Assembly (NCBI RefSeq): GCF_036287235.1
Contig: NZ_CP142850.1
Coordinates: 956,001 to 1,020,000, forward strand
Direction of reading: 5' to 3'
DNA: 64,000 nt
DNA from: Exiguobacterium sp. 9-2
GTDB taxonomy: Bacteria; Bacillota; Bacilli; Exiguobacteriales; Exiguobacteriaceae
A program made the position numbers and the translations under genes. Under the pieces are notes generated by a model. The model saw nothing but the letters and a program-made list of their open reading frames with translations, had not been told where the DNA came from and made no database searches. The stretch's first letter is position 1. Each line of letters begins with the position of its first letter. Below are positions 25,921 through 34,482 of the stretch, in pieces.

Positions 25921-26809
25921 TCAATCAGTCTTGACACCAGAGCGCCTCCTACATGGACGTGTCCGGGACTTGCTTGCGACCGTCTCCTTGTTTCGAGCCG
26001 GAGAACTCGCGACCTTACTTGGCTTAGAAGCCTTTTTTGAAGCGGAGTCGAGTGAACTTTCGGCTGGGGAACAACAGCTCGTCGGACTCGGTCATGCCTT
26101 GTCTTCGTCACCGAAGACACTTTTTTTGTCGGAACCTTTTCTCTTTCTTGATCATGTCAGACGCAAGCGATTAATGGGATTGCTTGAAGAAATCGAACGA
26201 CGGTTTGGTTGTCAGATCCATTGTTCGATGACGATCCAATCCGACCTCTCGCTGACGAGTGAATCGGCTGAAACAACTGGACGTTTCCTGAACCAAATCG
26301 AAAACGTTCAACATCGTTATCCGTTGCAGACACGCTATGCACTGGTGACAGGGAAATTGTCATTTCATCAAGGCGAACGGATTGCGATCGTCGGTGCGAA
26401 CGGGAGTGGAAAGTCGACGCTACTACGTCTCGCACTCGGTGTCGAACGCCCGCTTTACGGAAAAGTTCGGCGGGCGGGAGAGATGCATTATGTACCAGCG
26501 CATCCGATGCTCGCACCATTAGACGATCGAAGCGGTAGTTTTACGACGCAAAAAAAACGTCTCTTGGACGGTATTGAATGGAGTAAAGACAGCTATTACT
26601 TTGATGAACCGACGGCTGGACTTGATGACAGCGCACGAATGGATTTTGTCGCATCGTGGAAGCAGAATCCAACGAATCTTATCGTTATGGCGACGCATGA
26701 TCCAGTTCTAATTCGGACAGCACAGCGGATCATCTATCTCGTGCACGGAGAAGTGGCTTTCGATGGACCAACGAAGCACTTTTTACAAGAAAGTCGGTTG
26801 TTCGTATGA
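25856..26809 (+). CDS. Fused ECF-type ABC ATPase with complementarily degenerate halves
   Basis: 317 aa. The N-half (residues 1-140) has an ABC signature LSAGEQQ (68-74) and a Walker-B-like KTLFLSEPFLFLD in which the Asp is Ser, but no Walker A and no H-loop. The C-half has Walker A GANGSGKST (180-188), Walker B YYFDEPTAGLD and H-loop THD, but no signature, and only about 65 residues separate Walker A from Walker B. One composite site, Walker A/B/H from the C-half and signature from the N-half, is therefore conceivable. AAAGGGAGG precedes ATG at 25856, so the missing Walker A is not a start-site error. Confidence 0.8.
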   Translation: MPIMYTDNDREERLRHQAIEHDQSVLTPERLLHGRVRDLLATVSLFRAGELATLLGLEAFFEAESSELSAGEQQLVGLGHALSSSPKTLFLSEPFLFLDHVRRKRLMGLLEEIERRFGCQIHCSMTIQSDLSLTSESAETTGRFLNQIENVQHRYPLQTRYALVTGKLSFHQGERIAIVGANGSGKSTLLRLALGVERPLYGKVRRAGEMHYVPAHPMLAPLDDRSGSFTTQKKRLLDGIEWSKDSYYFDEPTAGLDDSARMDFVASWKQNPTNLIVMATHDPVLIRTAQRIIYLVHGEVAFDGPTKHFLQESRLFV

Positions 26810-27369
26810 TCGTCGTAACGGTTCTGATCGTTTCTTTGTTCTTGATCATGTTTGAGAGACTTCAGGTGACAGATCAACGATTACGGTTCATCGCTATCAT
26901 GACGGCAGCGGCAATCGTTGGACGTTTGTTGTTTTCCAGTTTGCCGAACATTCAGCCAGCAACGGCCATCGTCTTATTAGTAGCCGTCTTCGTTCATCCA
27001 ATCGCCGGTGCTATCTCTGGGATGCTCGTCGTCGTATTGACGAGTTTATTTTTAGGAAGCGGTCCATTCGTCCTATTTCAGGCACTGGCGTATGCAACGA
27101 TTGCCAGTCTAGGATTCATTCCGTTTCTTCGATCCCGAATCGTATTGACTGGATATGGATTTCTAGCTGGTTTCTTATATGGATGGGTGAGCAATCTCGG
27201 GTTCTTGGTATTGACGGGATTCTCGTGGCAAGCCTTTTTGACATTACTTGTGACCGGGGGAACGTTTGACTTACTTCATGGATTCAGTAACGCGGTATTC
27301 ATCTGGATATTGTTTCCGATTTTTTTACGAATTTTGCATTCATTCGATGAAAAGAGGGGTACAGTATAG
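26806..27369 (+). CDS. ECF transporter S component, cobalamin (CblT) type
   Basis: 187-aa membrane protein with about six helices. The string NIQPATAIVLL in the first third is typical of CblT-like S components, which bind cobalamin or its precursors. It overlaps the ATPase gene by 4 nt (ATGA) and completes an ECF set with the EcfT-like, fused ATPase and DUF4430 genes upstream. No cobalamin riboswitch is visible, so vitamin identity stays inferred. Confidence 0.75.
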   Translation: MIVVTVLIVSLFLIMFERLQVTDQRLRFIAIMTAAAIVGRLLFSSLPNIQPATAIVLLVAVFVHPIAGAISGMLVVVLTSLFLGSGPFVLFQALAYATIASLGFIPFLRSRIVLTGYGFLAGFLYGWVSNLGFLVLTGFSWQAFLTLLVTGGTFDLLHGFSNAVFIWILFPIFLRILHSFDEKRGTV

Positions 27370-27396
27370 TAACATACCGAACAGGAGGGAAGGCAT

Positions 27397-27768
27397 ATGC
27401 TGGGATCATCGATTTCGCTTGCTTATGTCGTCATGTTACTCATCGTCTCGAGCGTCGGCTTAGTGTTTGGTAGTATTTTGTTGATGAAAGGTACCATTAG
27501 AGGACGCTACGCCGCTTGTTACTTACTCGCTGCCTCCGTTTTCCCGGGCGCCATGTTGATTACCTCATCAGAAGGATTACAATGGCAATATTTACGATTC
27601 GAGAGTTCATGGTTCCTCGCGATTGTTTCCTGGTTACTCGTCTTATCGACGGGGTACCTCGTCTCAATCACGGGTGCGCTCGTCGTTCGTTATCTGTATC
27701 ATTATACGATGACATTTGATCGCGTCAAACGTTATGTGACGCGACGCTTTCGTCATCGCGAAGCGTAA
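27397..27768 (+). CDS. Small membrane protein of unknown function
   Basis: 123 aa with three hydrophobic helices (about residues 6-30, 42-57 and 70-95) and a basic C-terminal tail. I recognise no family. AGGAGGG precedes ATG at 27397, 27 nt after the S-component gene, so it likely ends the same transcript, which then meets a terminator. Confidence 0.6.
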   Translation: MLGSSISLAYVVMLLIVSSVGLVFGSILLMKGTIRGRYAACYLLAASVFPGAMLITSSEGLQWQYLRFESSWFLAIVSWLLVLSTGYLVSITGALVVRYLYHYTMTFDRVKRYVTRRFRHREA

Positions 27769-27771
27769 ATA

Positions 27772-27811
27772 CAAAAACGGAAGAACCAGCTATCTGGCTC
27801 TTCCGTTTTTT
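27772..27811. terminator. Bidirectional terminator after the ECF-type operon
   Basis: Stem of about 15 bp with one mismatch (CGGAAGA..CCAG / CTGG..TCTTCCG), A- and T-runs on both sides, between convergent genes. Confidence 0.88.
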
Positions 27812-28626
27812 CATGAATTCGCGTACAGGAGATCTTCTTCTGTCGAGGATTCTTGCTGACGTGCAGGATTTTGGATTCGTCCTGTTACTTCCGTTAGGAG
27901 ACGACGCGGCAGGAGACGAGACAAGGAAACCATGGCCCGGTTGCTTACACCTGGAACGACGACGCGGCGTCCTTTGAGCATGCCACGGTACCCAGCGAAT
28001 GCGACGAGGTGTGACGGCATACTCTTGAACGGTAGCGTGATGTTCGCCCGGTCGAAGAAGTTCGTATCGGTCGGTCCCGGGCAGAGACAAGTCACACTGA
28101 CACCCGAGCCGTCGACTTCTGTCGCAAGTGCTTCCGAGAACGACAGGACATAGGCTTTCGTTGCATAGTAGACACTCATGTATGGTCCTGGCATGAAGGC
28201 AGCAACGGATGCGACATTCAAGATGCGTCCGAAGCCACGTTCAACCATTCCTGGTAAGAGACGTTTCGTCAAATCCGTCAAGGCGACGACGTTGACCTGG
28301 ATCGAGTTAATGTCTTCTGTTGGATCGATTTCCGCAAAGCGTCCCGACGTGGCGAAGCCGGCATTATTGAACAATAGATCGACCGTCAATTCTTGTTCCT
28401 CTAAGTATTGCACGAGACGATCAACGCTGTCGCTTAGTGATAAATCAGCAGCGAATACATAGACTTTGATCTGATAGCGTTTTTCAAGGACCTGTTGAAG
28501 CTCCTTCAATTTTTTCTCATTGCGGGCAACGAGTACACAATCGAAGCCATCTCGCGCCGCGAGAACAGCGAGATCCAGTCCGATTCCACCCGATGCACCG
28601 GTAATCAGTGCCGTTTTTCGTAACAT
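27811..28626 (-). CDS. SDR family oxidoreductase
   Basis: 271-aa NAD(P)-dependent short-chain dehydrogenase of the DltE/YqjQ-like group. Cofactor motif TGASGGIGLDLA at residues 9-20, NNAGFATSG, and catalytic Ser-Tyr-x3-Lys in SVYYATKAYVL. The C terminus is extended and basic. ATG at 28626 follows TGGAGGA. It is divergent from the DHA2 transporter gene and shares its operator-containing intergenic region. Substrate unknown. Confidence 0.87.
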   Translation of the reverse strand: MLRKTALITGASGGIGLDLAVLAARDGFDCVLVARNEKKLKELQQVLEKRYQIKVYVFAADLSLSDSVDRLVQYLEEQELTVDLLFNNAGFATSGRFAEIDPTEDINSIQVNVVALTDLTKRLLPGMVERGFGRILNVASVAAFMPGPYMSVYYATKAYVLSFSEALATEVDGSGVSVTCLCPGPTDTNFFDRANITLPFKSMPSHLVAFAGYRGMLKGRRVVVPGVSNRAMVSLSRLLPRRLLTEVTGRIQNPARQQESSTEEDLLYANS

Positions 28627-28725
28627 AGGACATTCCTCCATTCGAAATCGTGAATCTGAGTCTAGTGTATACCATTCCATACCGTTCCCGCGAATCCTGT
28701 TTCATAAGCATTTACTTTTCTTATC

Positions 28726-28740
28726 ACTGGTTCAACCAGT
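28726..28740 (+). promoter_or_regulatory. Palindromic operator in front of the DHA2 efflux gene
   Basis: ACTGGTTCAACCAGT is a perfect 7-1-7 palindrome directly before TATGAT (28740-28745), a good -10 element for the transporter gene. The placement inside a promoter spacer is that of a repressor site (TetR or MarR type). No such regulator gene is adjacent, so it must be encoded elsewhere. Confidence 0.6.
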
Positions 28741-28771
28741 ATGATAGAACAGTAGAGGGGAAGTGGAACAA

Positions 28772-30232
28772 ATGAGGAAAAAAGTAACCGTCGCCTTGTT
28801 GCTCGCGACGTTTTTAGCCGCGATTGAGGGGACGATCGTTGCAACAGCAACACCTGTCATGGCGAGTGAATTGAACGGGGCGAAATTAGTCAGTTGGATC
28901 TTTGCTGGGTTCTTGTTGTTCATGGCGGTATCAACACCGATTTACGGCAAGATGGCAGATTTATATGGTCGAAAACGGGTTCTGTTATTCGGGATCGGCG
29001 TCTTCACCGTCGCTTCGTTAGCCTGTGGACTCGCTCAATCGATGGAGATGTTGATCGTTTTCCGCGCCGTTCAAGGAATCGGGGCAGGAGCTGTATTGCC
29101 GATCGCGATGACGATCATCGGTGATTTGTATACATATGAGGAGCGGGGGAAAATCCAAGGAGTGCTCAGCGCTGTCTGGGGAATCTCAGGTGTCGCTGGA
29201 CCACTCGTCGGTGGATTCCTCGTCGAATCGCTTTCGTGGCGGTATATTTTCTTACTAAACGTACCGTTTGCCTTATTGTCGTTCTTCATGATCGTCGTTT
29301 ACTACAAAGAGACGGTCCGTGAAACAGAGCGGAAAATCGATTACCGGGGTGCGTTATTGTTTGCGCTCGGGATGAGTGCGTTTCTGTACGGCTTATTATC
29401 GGGCAGTGAGTCGGAGACGTTCTTGCGGCCGATCATTCTAGCGAGCTTTTTCATTAGTTTCGTATTATTGTTCACGTTCTATCGGGTCGAGAAAAAGGCG
29501 AGCGATCCACTCTTGCCACCAGCAGTCATTCGCCATCCGGTCATTCTCGTGATCAACTTAGCGGTCTTCTTTTCCGCATGGGTACTCGTCTCGATGTCAG
29601 CGTATATTCCGATTTTTGCCCAAGGGGTACTCGGCAAGAGTCCGACCGAAGCTGGTTTCATGTTGATGCCACTGTCGCTTTTTTGGACGCTGACCGCCAT
29701 TATCGGTGGACGGACGATTGGTGTCGCCTCACCCCGGTATCGGACGATGACAGGAATGGGACTGCTGATCGTCGGTACAGTGATTTTATCGTTGATCACG
29801 CGCGAAACAAGTGATGTTTTCATCTATCTTGCCGTTTCGCTGATCGGAATTGGTTTTGGTCTCTCACAACCCGTCTTCATGGTCGTCCTGCAGACTTCCG
29901 TCGATTGGTCACTTCGTGGCTCAGCGACGGCCGTCAACTCGTTCTTGAGTACGACGGGACAGACGCTCGGTGTTGCGATCTTCGGTACGATCTTCAACCT
30001 ATCCATCCTTCGTTCGTTTTCAGCGTCGGACACGCTCTCAGGGTACGCGATTGATCCATTTTTCCAATCGAGTACGGCAAAAACGTTCGGACAGGATGTG
30101 CAGTATGCGGCAGAACTCGCGTTGTCGCATGGATTACGTTACGTCTTCATCGGTGGTGTTCTCTGTGCCATTCTCGCGTTTGTGATGACATGGCGTTTAC
30201 CGAAAGTTCGACCTGACGATCCACGATCGTAA
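28772..30232 (+). CDS. DHA2-type MFS drug efflux transporter
   Basis: 486-aa membrane protein with 14 helices, EmrB/QacA subfamily. Motif A GKMADLYGRKRV between helices 2 and 3, motif B FRAVQGIGAGA, and motif C-like GISGVAGPLVGG in helix 5 are intact. It would export hydrophobic compounds using the proton gradient. ATG at 28772 is favoured over GTG 28763, which is too close to the GAGGGG SD. A palindromic operator in the promoter suggests drug-inducible expression. Confidence 0.9.
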   Translation: MRKKVTVALLLATFLAAIEGTIVATATPVMASELNGAKLVSWIFAGFLLFMAVSTPIYGKMADLYGRKRVLLFGIGVFTVASLACGLAQSMEMLIVFRAVQGIGAGAVLPIAMTIIGDLYTYEERGKIQGVLSAVWGISGVAGPLVGGFLVESLSWRYIFLLNVPFALLSFFMIVVYYKETVRETERKIDYRGALLFALGMSAFLYGLLSGSESETFLRPIILASFFISFVLLFTFYRVEKKASDPLLPPAVIRHPVILVINLAVFFSAWVLVSMSAYIPIFAQGVLGKSPTEAGFMLMPLSLFWTLTAIIGGRTIGVASPRYRTMTGMGLLIVGTVILSLITRETSDVFIYLAVSLIGIGFGLSQPVFMVVLQTSVDWSLRGSATAVNSFLSTTGQTLGVAIFGTIFNLSILRSFSASDTLSGYAIDPFFQSSTAKTFGQDVQYAAELALSHGLRYVFIGGVLCAILAFVMTWRLPKVRPDDPRS

Positions 30233-30234
30233 TG

Positions 30235-30274
30235 AAAAAGCGAACCAGGATGATCATCATCCTGGTTCGCTTTT
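30235..30274. terminator. Bidirectional terminator between the MFS and EamA genes
   Basis: Near-perfect palindrome AAGCGAACCAGGATGATC and its complement, with A- and T-runs at both ends. Confidence 0.9.
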
Positions 30275-30275
30275 G

Positions 30276-31175
30276 TCATGAGGAAGATTGACTAGTGGCA
30301 CTTTCACGCTGGGCGAGCTGTTCACGAATATCACGTTCATTGCGTCGGAGGAACAATCCAATTCCAATCAAGAGTAAAGCAGCACCGGTGATTTGAATCC
30401 ATGTTAACTTCTCATTAAACAGATAATACCCAAAGATCATGCCCCAAATCGCTTCGCCAAGGATCGTGATGCTGACGATGCTAGCGCTGACACGAGCGAG
30501 CGCCCAGTTGAATAAATTGTGACCGAGTAGCGTTGGGAAGACGGCAAGAAGAATATACAGCCACCAATCCTGTTGAAACGCAGCGACGAGATTCGTTGAT
30601 TGAATCAACGATAATAAAAGCAGAACGATCGACGCCACGGCATAGACACCGAACGAATAGAGATTCGTCGAAACGCTTGTGCGGACGTGTTGACCGAGCA
30701 ACCAGTAACCAGCGACTAAAATCGTTGCGAGTAAGGCAAGACCGTCCCCGATCAAGGCGCGCATGCCGACGGCGATATCTCCGTAAGCGACGAGACCGCC
30801 ACCGAACAAGGCGACAGCGACGAACAGGAGTGCCTTGCGCGACGGGTGTTGTTTGAAAAATAACGCGTTACCGGCAAGGACAAAAATCGGACTTGCGGTC
30901 ACGAAGAGCGTTGAGCTCGCAACTGTCGTATAATCAAGAGAGAGAAACCACAGCCAAAAATGCCCGGCGAGCAAAATGCCACTTAATAGCATATGCCGAA
31001 TCGTCGACGAACTGAGTTGCAAAAGTTCCTTCAAGCGAATGAGTGGGAGCAACAATAAGGTCGAGAACAGCATGCGGTAAAAGGCGACAGCCTCGATCGG
31101 GGTCTCCGCCCATTTGACGAAGATTGCTGATGTTGAAATAAAGAATAAAGCCATGAATAACGTAAAATAGGGCAT
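30276..31175 (-). CDS. EamA family (DMT) transporter
   Basis: 299-aa membrane protein with ten helices arranged as two EamA repeats (about residues 1-135 and 145-285). The second repeat carries the usual LGEAIWGMIFGYYLFNE string. Members export metabolites or amino acids; the substrate is unknown. ATG at 31175 follows TGGAGG; an upstream GTG lies within the SD. Divergent from topB. Confidence 0.88.
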   Translation of the reverse strand: MPYFTLFMALFFISTSAIFVKWAETPIEAVAFYRMLFSTLLLLPLIRLKELLQLSSSTIRHMLLSGILLAGHFWLWFLSLDYTTVASSTLFVTASPIFVLAGNALFFKQHPSRKALLFVAVALFGGGLVAYGDIAVGMRALIGDGLALLATILVAGYWLLGQHVRTSVSTNLYSFGVYAVASIVLLLLSLIQSTNLVAAFQQDWWLYILLAVFPTLLGHNLFNWALARVSASIVSITILGEAIWGMIFGYYLFNEKLTWIQITGAALLLIGIGLFLRRNERDIREQLAQRESATSQSSS

Positions 31176-31219
31176 GGGTACCTCCACATGTCTGAAGTAA
31201 GGAAATGAGGGTGAAGCGT

Positions 31220-33337
31220 GTGCAATTGATCATTGCTGAAAAACCAAAACAAGCTGAAAAACTGGCAGCTCCGTATCCGTCTGTGAAGCGGGACGGCTAC
31301 ATCGAAATCAAACCGTGTGACCGATTTCCGCAAGGGGCAAAACTCGCCTACGCGGTTGGACATTTATGCGAACTGCAGGAGCCGGCGCATTATGACGCCA
31401 AGTGGAAACGATGGAACTATGACCATTTGCCAATTATCCCGGAACGATTTGATTACCGACTGGCAAAAGGTAAAAGTAAACCGTACCAAGTCATCAAAAA
31501 ATTATTGAATGAGCGGACGACGACTTCCATCATTATAGCATCGGATGCCGAGCGAGAGGGAGAGGCAATCGTCCGATTGATCTTACGTCTCGCGAACAAC
31601 GCAAAACCGTTGCAACGACTCTGGATTTCGAGTCTGACGCCTCAAGCCGTTGACCATGGGTTTGCGAACCTGCTCGATGGAAAGGAAACGGAGAACATTT
31701 TTCATGAGGCGATGAGTCGCGCTTGCGCCGATTGGCTGATCGGGATGAATGCGTCACGTGCCTATACGACGTTACTGAAAAAGAAGGGCATCGCTGATGT
31801 CTTTTCCCTCGGACGGGTCCAGACACCGACACTCGCACTGATCGTCGAACGGGAAAAACAAATCGAGAATTTCCAACCGGAGACGTATTATGAAGTCGAA
31901 GCGGATTTTACGCGATACAAAGGGAAATACATCAATGCGAAGAAACAGACGAAGCTGAGTGACCGGGAACAGGCACAAGCGATCGTGAATCGGACAAAAG
32001 GAACCGGCATCGTCGCATCAATCGAGAAAAAGCGGCAGACGGAACGTCCACCGTTTTGGTTCAGTTTGTCGCTCTTACAAACAGAAGCGAGCCGACGGTT
32101 TGGTCTCGGTGCAAAAGAGACGCTCGATATCGCGCAAAAACTCTATATCCGTGGTTGGATCAGTTATCCGCGAACGGACTCGTCGTTCGTGACGAAAGAG
32201 GAGGCGGGACAGTTCCCAGTCATTCTTGATCGATTACTGAAGCAAGCAGAGTATAGCCCGATCAAGGATGTCCTGACGAACAATCCAGCTAACGATAAAC
32301 GCTACGTCAATTCGGCAAAGGTCAGCGATCACTATGCGATCATTCCAACAGAAGAGGCGGGTGCCGTTGCCAAGCTCTCGGGACGAGATGCGCAAGTCTA
32401 TGACTTGATTGTCCGTCGATTCCTTGCCGCCTTTGCACCGGACGCTGTCTCGGAGAAGACAGAAATCGTAACGACACGCGAGATGGACCGCTTTTTGACA
32501 CGTGGCAGTCGGACGATTGATCCGGGCTTTAAACAGGTCTTACAAATCGAATCGAAGGAAGTCGAATTGCCAGCCGTCGAACAAGGACAAGAGATGCCGA
32601 TCAAAGGCTGTCGTCTGCTTGAGAAACAAACGGAGCCACCGAAACGTTATACAGAAGGGACACTCATCCTCGGTATGAAAACAGCCGGTAAGTTGCTTGA
32701 AGATGAGCTGCAAGCGATCATGAAGGAAGTCGAGGGACTCGGGACGGAAGCAACTCGTGCCGGGATTATCGACGGACTAAAACGGCGGGAATACATCAAA
32801 CTCGTCAAAAAAGAGATTCATCCGACACCAAAAGGGCGGATATTGATCGATGCCGTGACGGGGAGTATTCTTGCTTCGCCAGAGATGACAGCGAAGTGGG
32901 AGAGCCGGCTAGAGCAGATCGGTAAAGGTGAAGCGTCTGCTGCCCAGTTCATCGAACAGGCGAAAAAATTGTCGGAGCATCTCGTTATCGATGCGAAACA
33001 ACGAATCGAACAACTCGCCGTTGATCCGACGCAAGTCAAAAGTAAGTCACCGCGAGGAGCGACGAATCGTCCGATCGGTCCGTGCCCACTGTGTCAATCA
33101 GCGGTGCTTGATCGTGGGAAGTTCTATGGCTGCAGTGGCTATCAAAAGAACAACTGTGGCTTTACGTTACCGAAAACGATCCTTGGTGCCAAATTGACGC
33201 AAACGGAAGTCAAAAAGGTACTCGCAGGTCAAAAAACGAAGCCACTCGAGATGAAGAAGAATGCCCGCCAGTTCAAGGCGATGCTTTATCTCGAACGCGA
33301 TCAATTAAAATTTGAATTCACGAAAGGGGAAGACTGA
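31220..33337 (+). CDS. topB: DNA topoisomerase III
   Basis: 705-aa type IA topoisomerase that decatenates DNA. TOPRIM domain at the N terminus (LIIAEKPKQAEKL; acidic triad in ASDAEREGEAIVRL), active-site Tyr316 in ISYPRTDSS, and a C-terminal zinc-finger-like CPLC...GCSGY...CGF segment near residue 625. GTG at 31220 is preferred because the sequence then opens like other TopB proteins and GAGGGTG is upstream; ATG at 31205 is the alternative. The stop overlaps the next start by 1 nt. Confidence 0.93.
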   Translation: MQLIIAEKPKQAEKLAAPYPSVKRDGYIEIKPCDRFPQGAKLAYAVGHLCELQEPAHYDAKWKRWNYDHLPIIPERFDYRLAKGKSKPYQVIKKLLNERTTTSIIIASDAEREGEAIVRLILRLANNAKPLQRLWISSLTPQAVDHGFANLLDGKETENIFHEAMSRACADWLIGMNASRAYTTLLKKKGIADVFSLGRVQTPTLALIVEREKQIENFQPETYYEVEADFTRYKGKYINAKKQTKLSDREQAQAIVNRTKGTGIVASIEKKRQTERPPFWFSLSLLQTEASRRFGLGAKETLDIAQKLYIRGWISYPRTDSSFVTKEEAGQFPVILDRLLKQAEYSPIKDVLTNNPANDKRYVNSAKVSDHYAIIPTEEAGAVAKLSGRDAQVYDLIVRRFLAAFAPDAVSEKTEIVTTREMDRFLTRGSRTIDPGFKQVLQIESKEVELPAVEQGQEMPIKGCRLLEKQTEPPKRYTEGTLILGMKTAGKLLEDELQAIMKEVEGLGTEATRAGIIDGLKRREYIKLVKKEIHPTPKGRILIDAVTGSILASPEMTAKWESRLEQIGKGEASAAQFIEQAKKLSEHLVIDAKQRIEQLAVDPTQVKSKSPRGATNRPIGPCPLCQSAVLDRGKFYGCSGYQKNNCGFTLPKTILGAKLTQTEVKKVLAGQKTKPLEMKKNARQFKAMLYLERDQLKFEFTKGED

Positions 33338-33756
33338 TGCAATACGAACTGATTCAAAATCAAACGTTTCGTCCTGTCTTTGAACGACTTTTACAGGAAG
33401 GGCACCGCTTAACGGTCTGGTTTCCGGATCATATTGAGGTGCAGTCAGCAGAAGGACTCGTCGAAGAAGCAGAAGAACTATTCGGTGTGACAGCAGAAGT
33501 CATCGATGATCCACAATCATTCGGGAAGCATATCCTCCTCCCATACTTGACGGAAGTCGAGCACCGGGAAGATGGATTCATCCGCTATGAAGCTGAACTG
33601 ACGGAGGAGTTACGCCAACTCGTGCGCGAATTGACGTTACCGATGTTGACGGAGGGCGACTTCGAAGTGTTGTATTCGTATCAAATCGAGACGAAGACGG
33701 AACGTTTCTTCGTTGAAGACTGGTTCCAAGCCGAATTACAAAAACTACCTAACTAG
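33337..33756 (+). CDS. Uncharacterised protein coupled to topB
   Basis: 139-aa acidic soluble protein; no signal peptide, membrane helix or motif that I recognise. Start and topB stop overlap as TGATG, with AAAGGGGA as SD, so it is translated with topB. Whether it works with the topoisomerase cannot be read from sequence. Confidence 0.7.
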   Translation: MQYELIQNQTFRPVFERLLQEGHRLTVWFPDHIEVQSAEGLVEEAEELFGVTAEVIDDPQSFGKHILLPYLTEVEHREDGFIRYEAELTEELRQLVRELTLPMLTEGDFEVLYSYQIETKTERFFVEDWFQAELQKLPN

Positions 33757-33827
33757 GTGAAACTTTCTTGAACAGGATAACGTAGGATAAGTGATTGTTA
33801 TTATTCTATTCATTTGGAGGGCTCATC

Positions 33828-34274
33828 ATGTTCACAGTAGCATTCATGGAAAGCGAACTGGGAGGCGACGGCTTCTTTTCAGGTATGCCGATTTTCATGG
33901 TCGGATTTTTCGTTCTCATCATCGGTTTCATTCTGTTCGGAGTCATCTCTGCAGCCTCAAAGGGAATTTCGACGAATTCATTGACGCAACAACTGCGCGA
34001 GCATGCGGCGCGTCTTGTCAGTCCAGTGGAATCAGATGCACTGAACTACGTCGCTTACTTAGAAACGCTAACAAGTTTTCCGGTCGAAAAGACGAACCTT
34101 GAACCGTTACGGATTGCGACGGGTATTTTAAGGCTCATTCAAGGAGCAGATCAGATTTCCGAAACGACTGAAAAACAAGTCTTAGCCCAGTATTTACGAC
34201 TTGGCATTTTGGATGCGGATCATTTAGCGGATGAACAGCCAGTTCGGAGCCATAGTCACCACCATCATCATTGA
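33828..34274 (+). CDS. Small membrane protein with natural poly-histidine tail
   Basis: 148 aa. A hydrophobic helix lies at about residues 19-40; the rest is soluble and helical, ending in SHSHHHHH. TTGGAGGG precedes ATG at 33828. The His-rich end suggests metal binding (inference). It is followed directly by a terminator. I recognise no family. Confidence 0.7.
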   Translation: MFTVAFMESELGGDGFFSGMPIFMVGFFVLIIGFILFGVISAASKGISTNSLTQQLREHAARLVSPVESDALNYVAYLETLTSFPVEKTNLEPLRIATGILRLIQGADQISETTEKQVLAQYLRLGILDADHLADEQPVRSHSHHHHH

Positions 34275-34301
34275 AAAAGAGTCCTGCAGGGCTCTTTTTT
34301 T
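34274..34301 (+). terminator. Terminator after the poly-His protein gene
   Basis: Stem AAAAGAG.CCTG / CAGG.CTCTTTT with a long T-run. Confidence 0.88.
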
Positions 34302-34482
34302 GTTGAAAACGATTGAATCGTGACATCTAATTGTCATATACAACGATTTAGATTAAAGTTGTATGAAATTGAAATCTTTTTGAGCAGAATACTGTGTATC
34401 GATTGAAAAAAGTTTACAATGAATGGACGGGAATACCTTTGTTGCTAGAGAAGGATAAAGGGAAAGGAGTTGAATTCCTCCA

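Noticed and set aside
23926-27369. Cobalamin riboswitch for the ECF-type operon
   Set aside because: I looked upstream of the operon and of rnz for a B12-box-like element and found none; the leader of rnz is short.
34251-34274. Poly-His codons as an artificial purification tag or vector sequence
   Set aside because: The codons continue directly into a native stop and a terminator, and nothing vector-like surrounds them.
34301-34318. cre-like TTGAAAACGATTGAA upstream of the histidine kinase gene
   Set aside because: The conserved C near the right end is replaced by A, so it fails the consensus; four other sites in the window match it fully.
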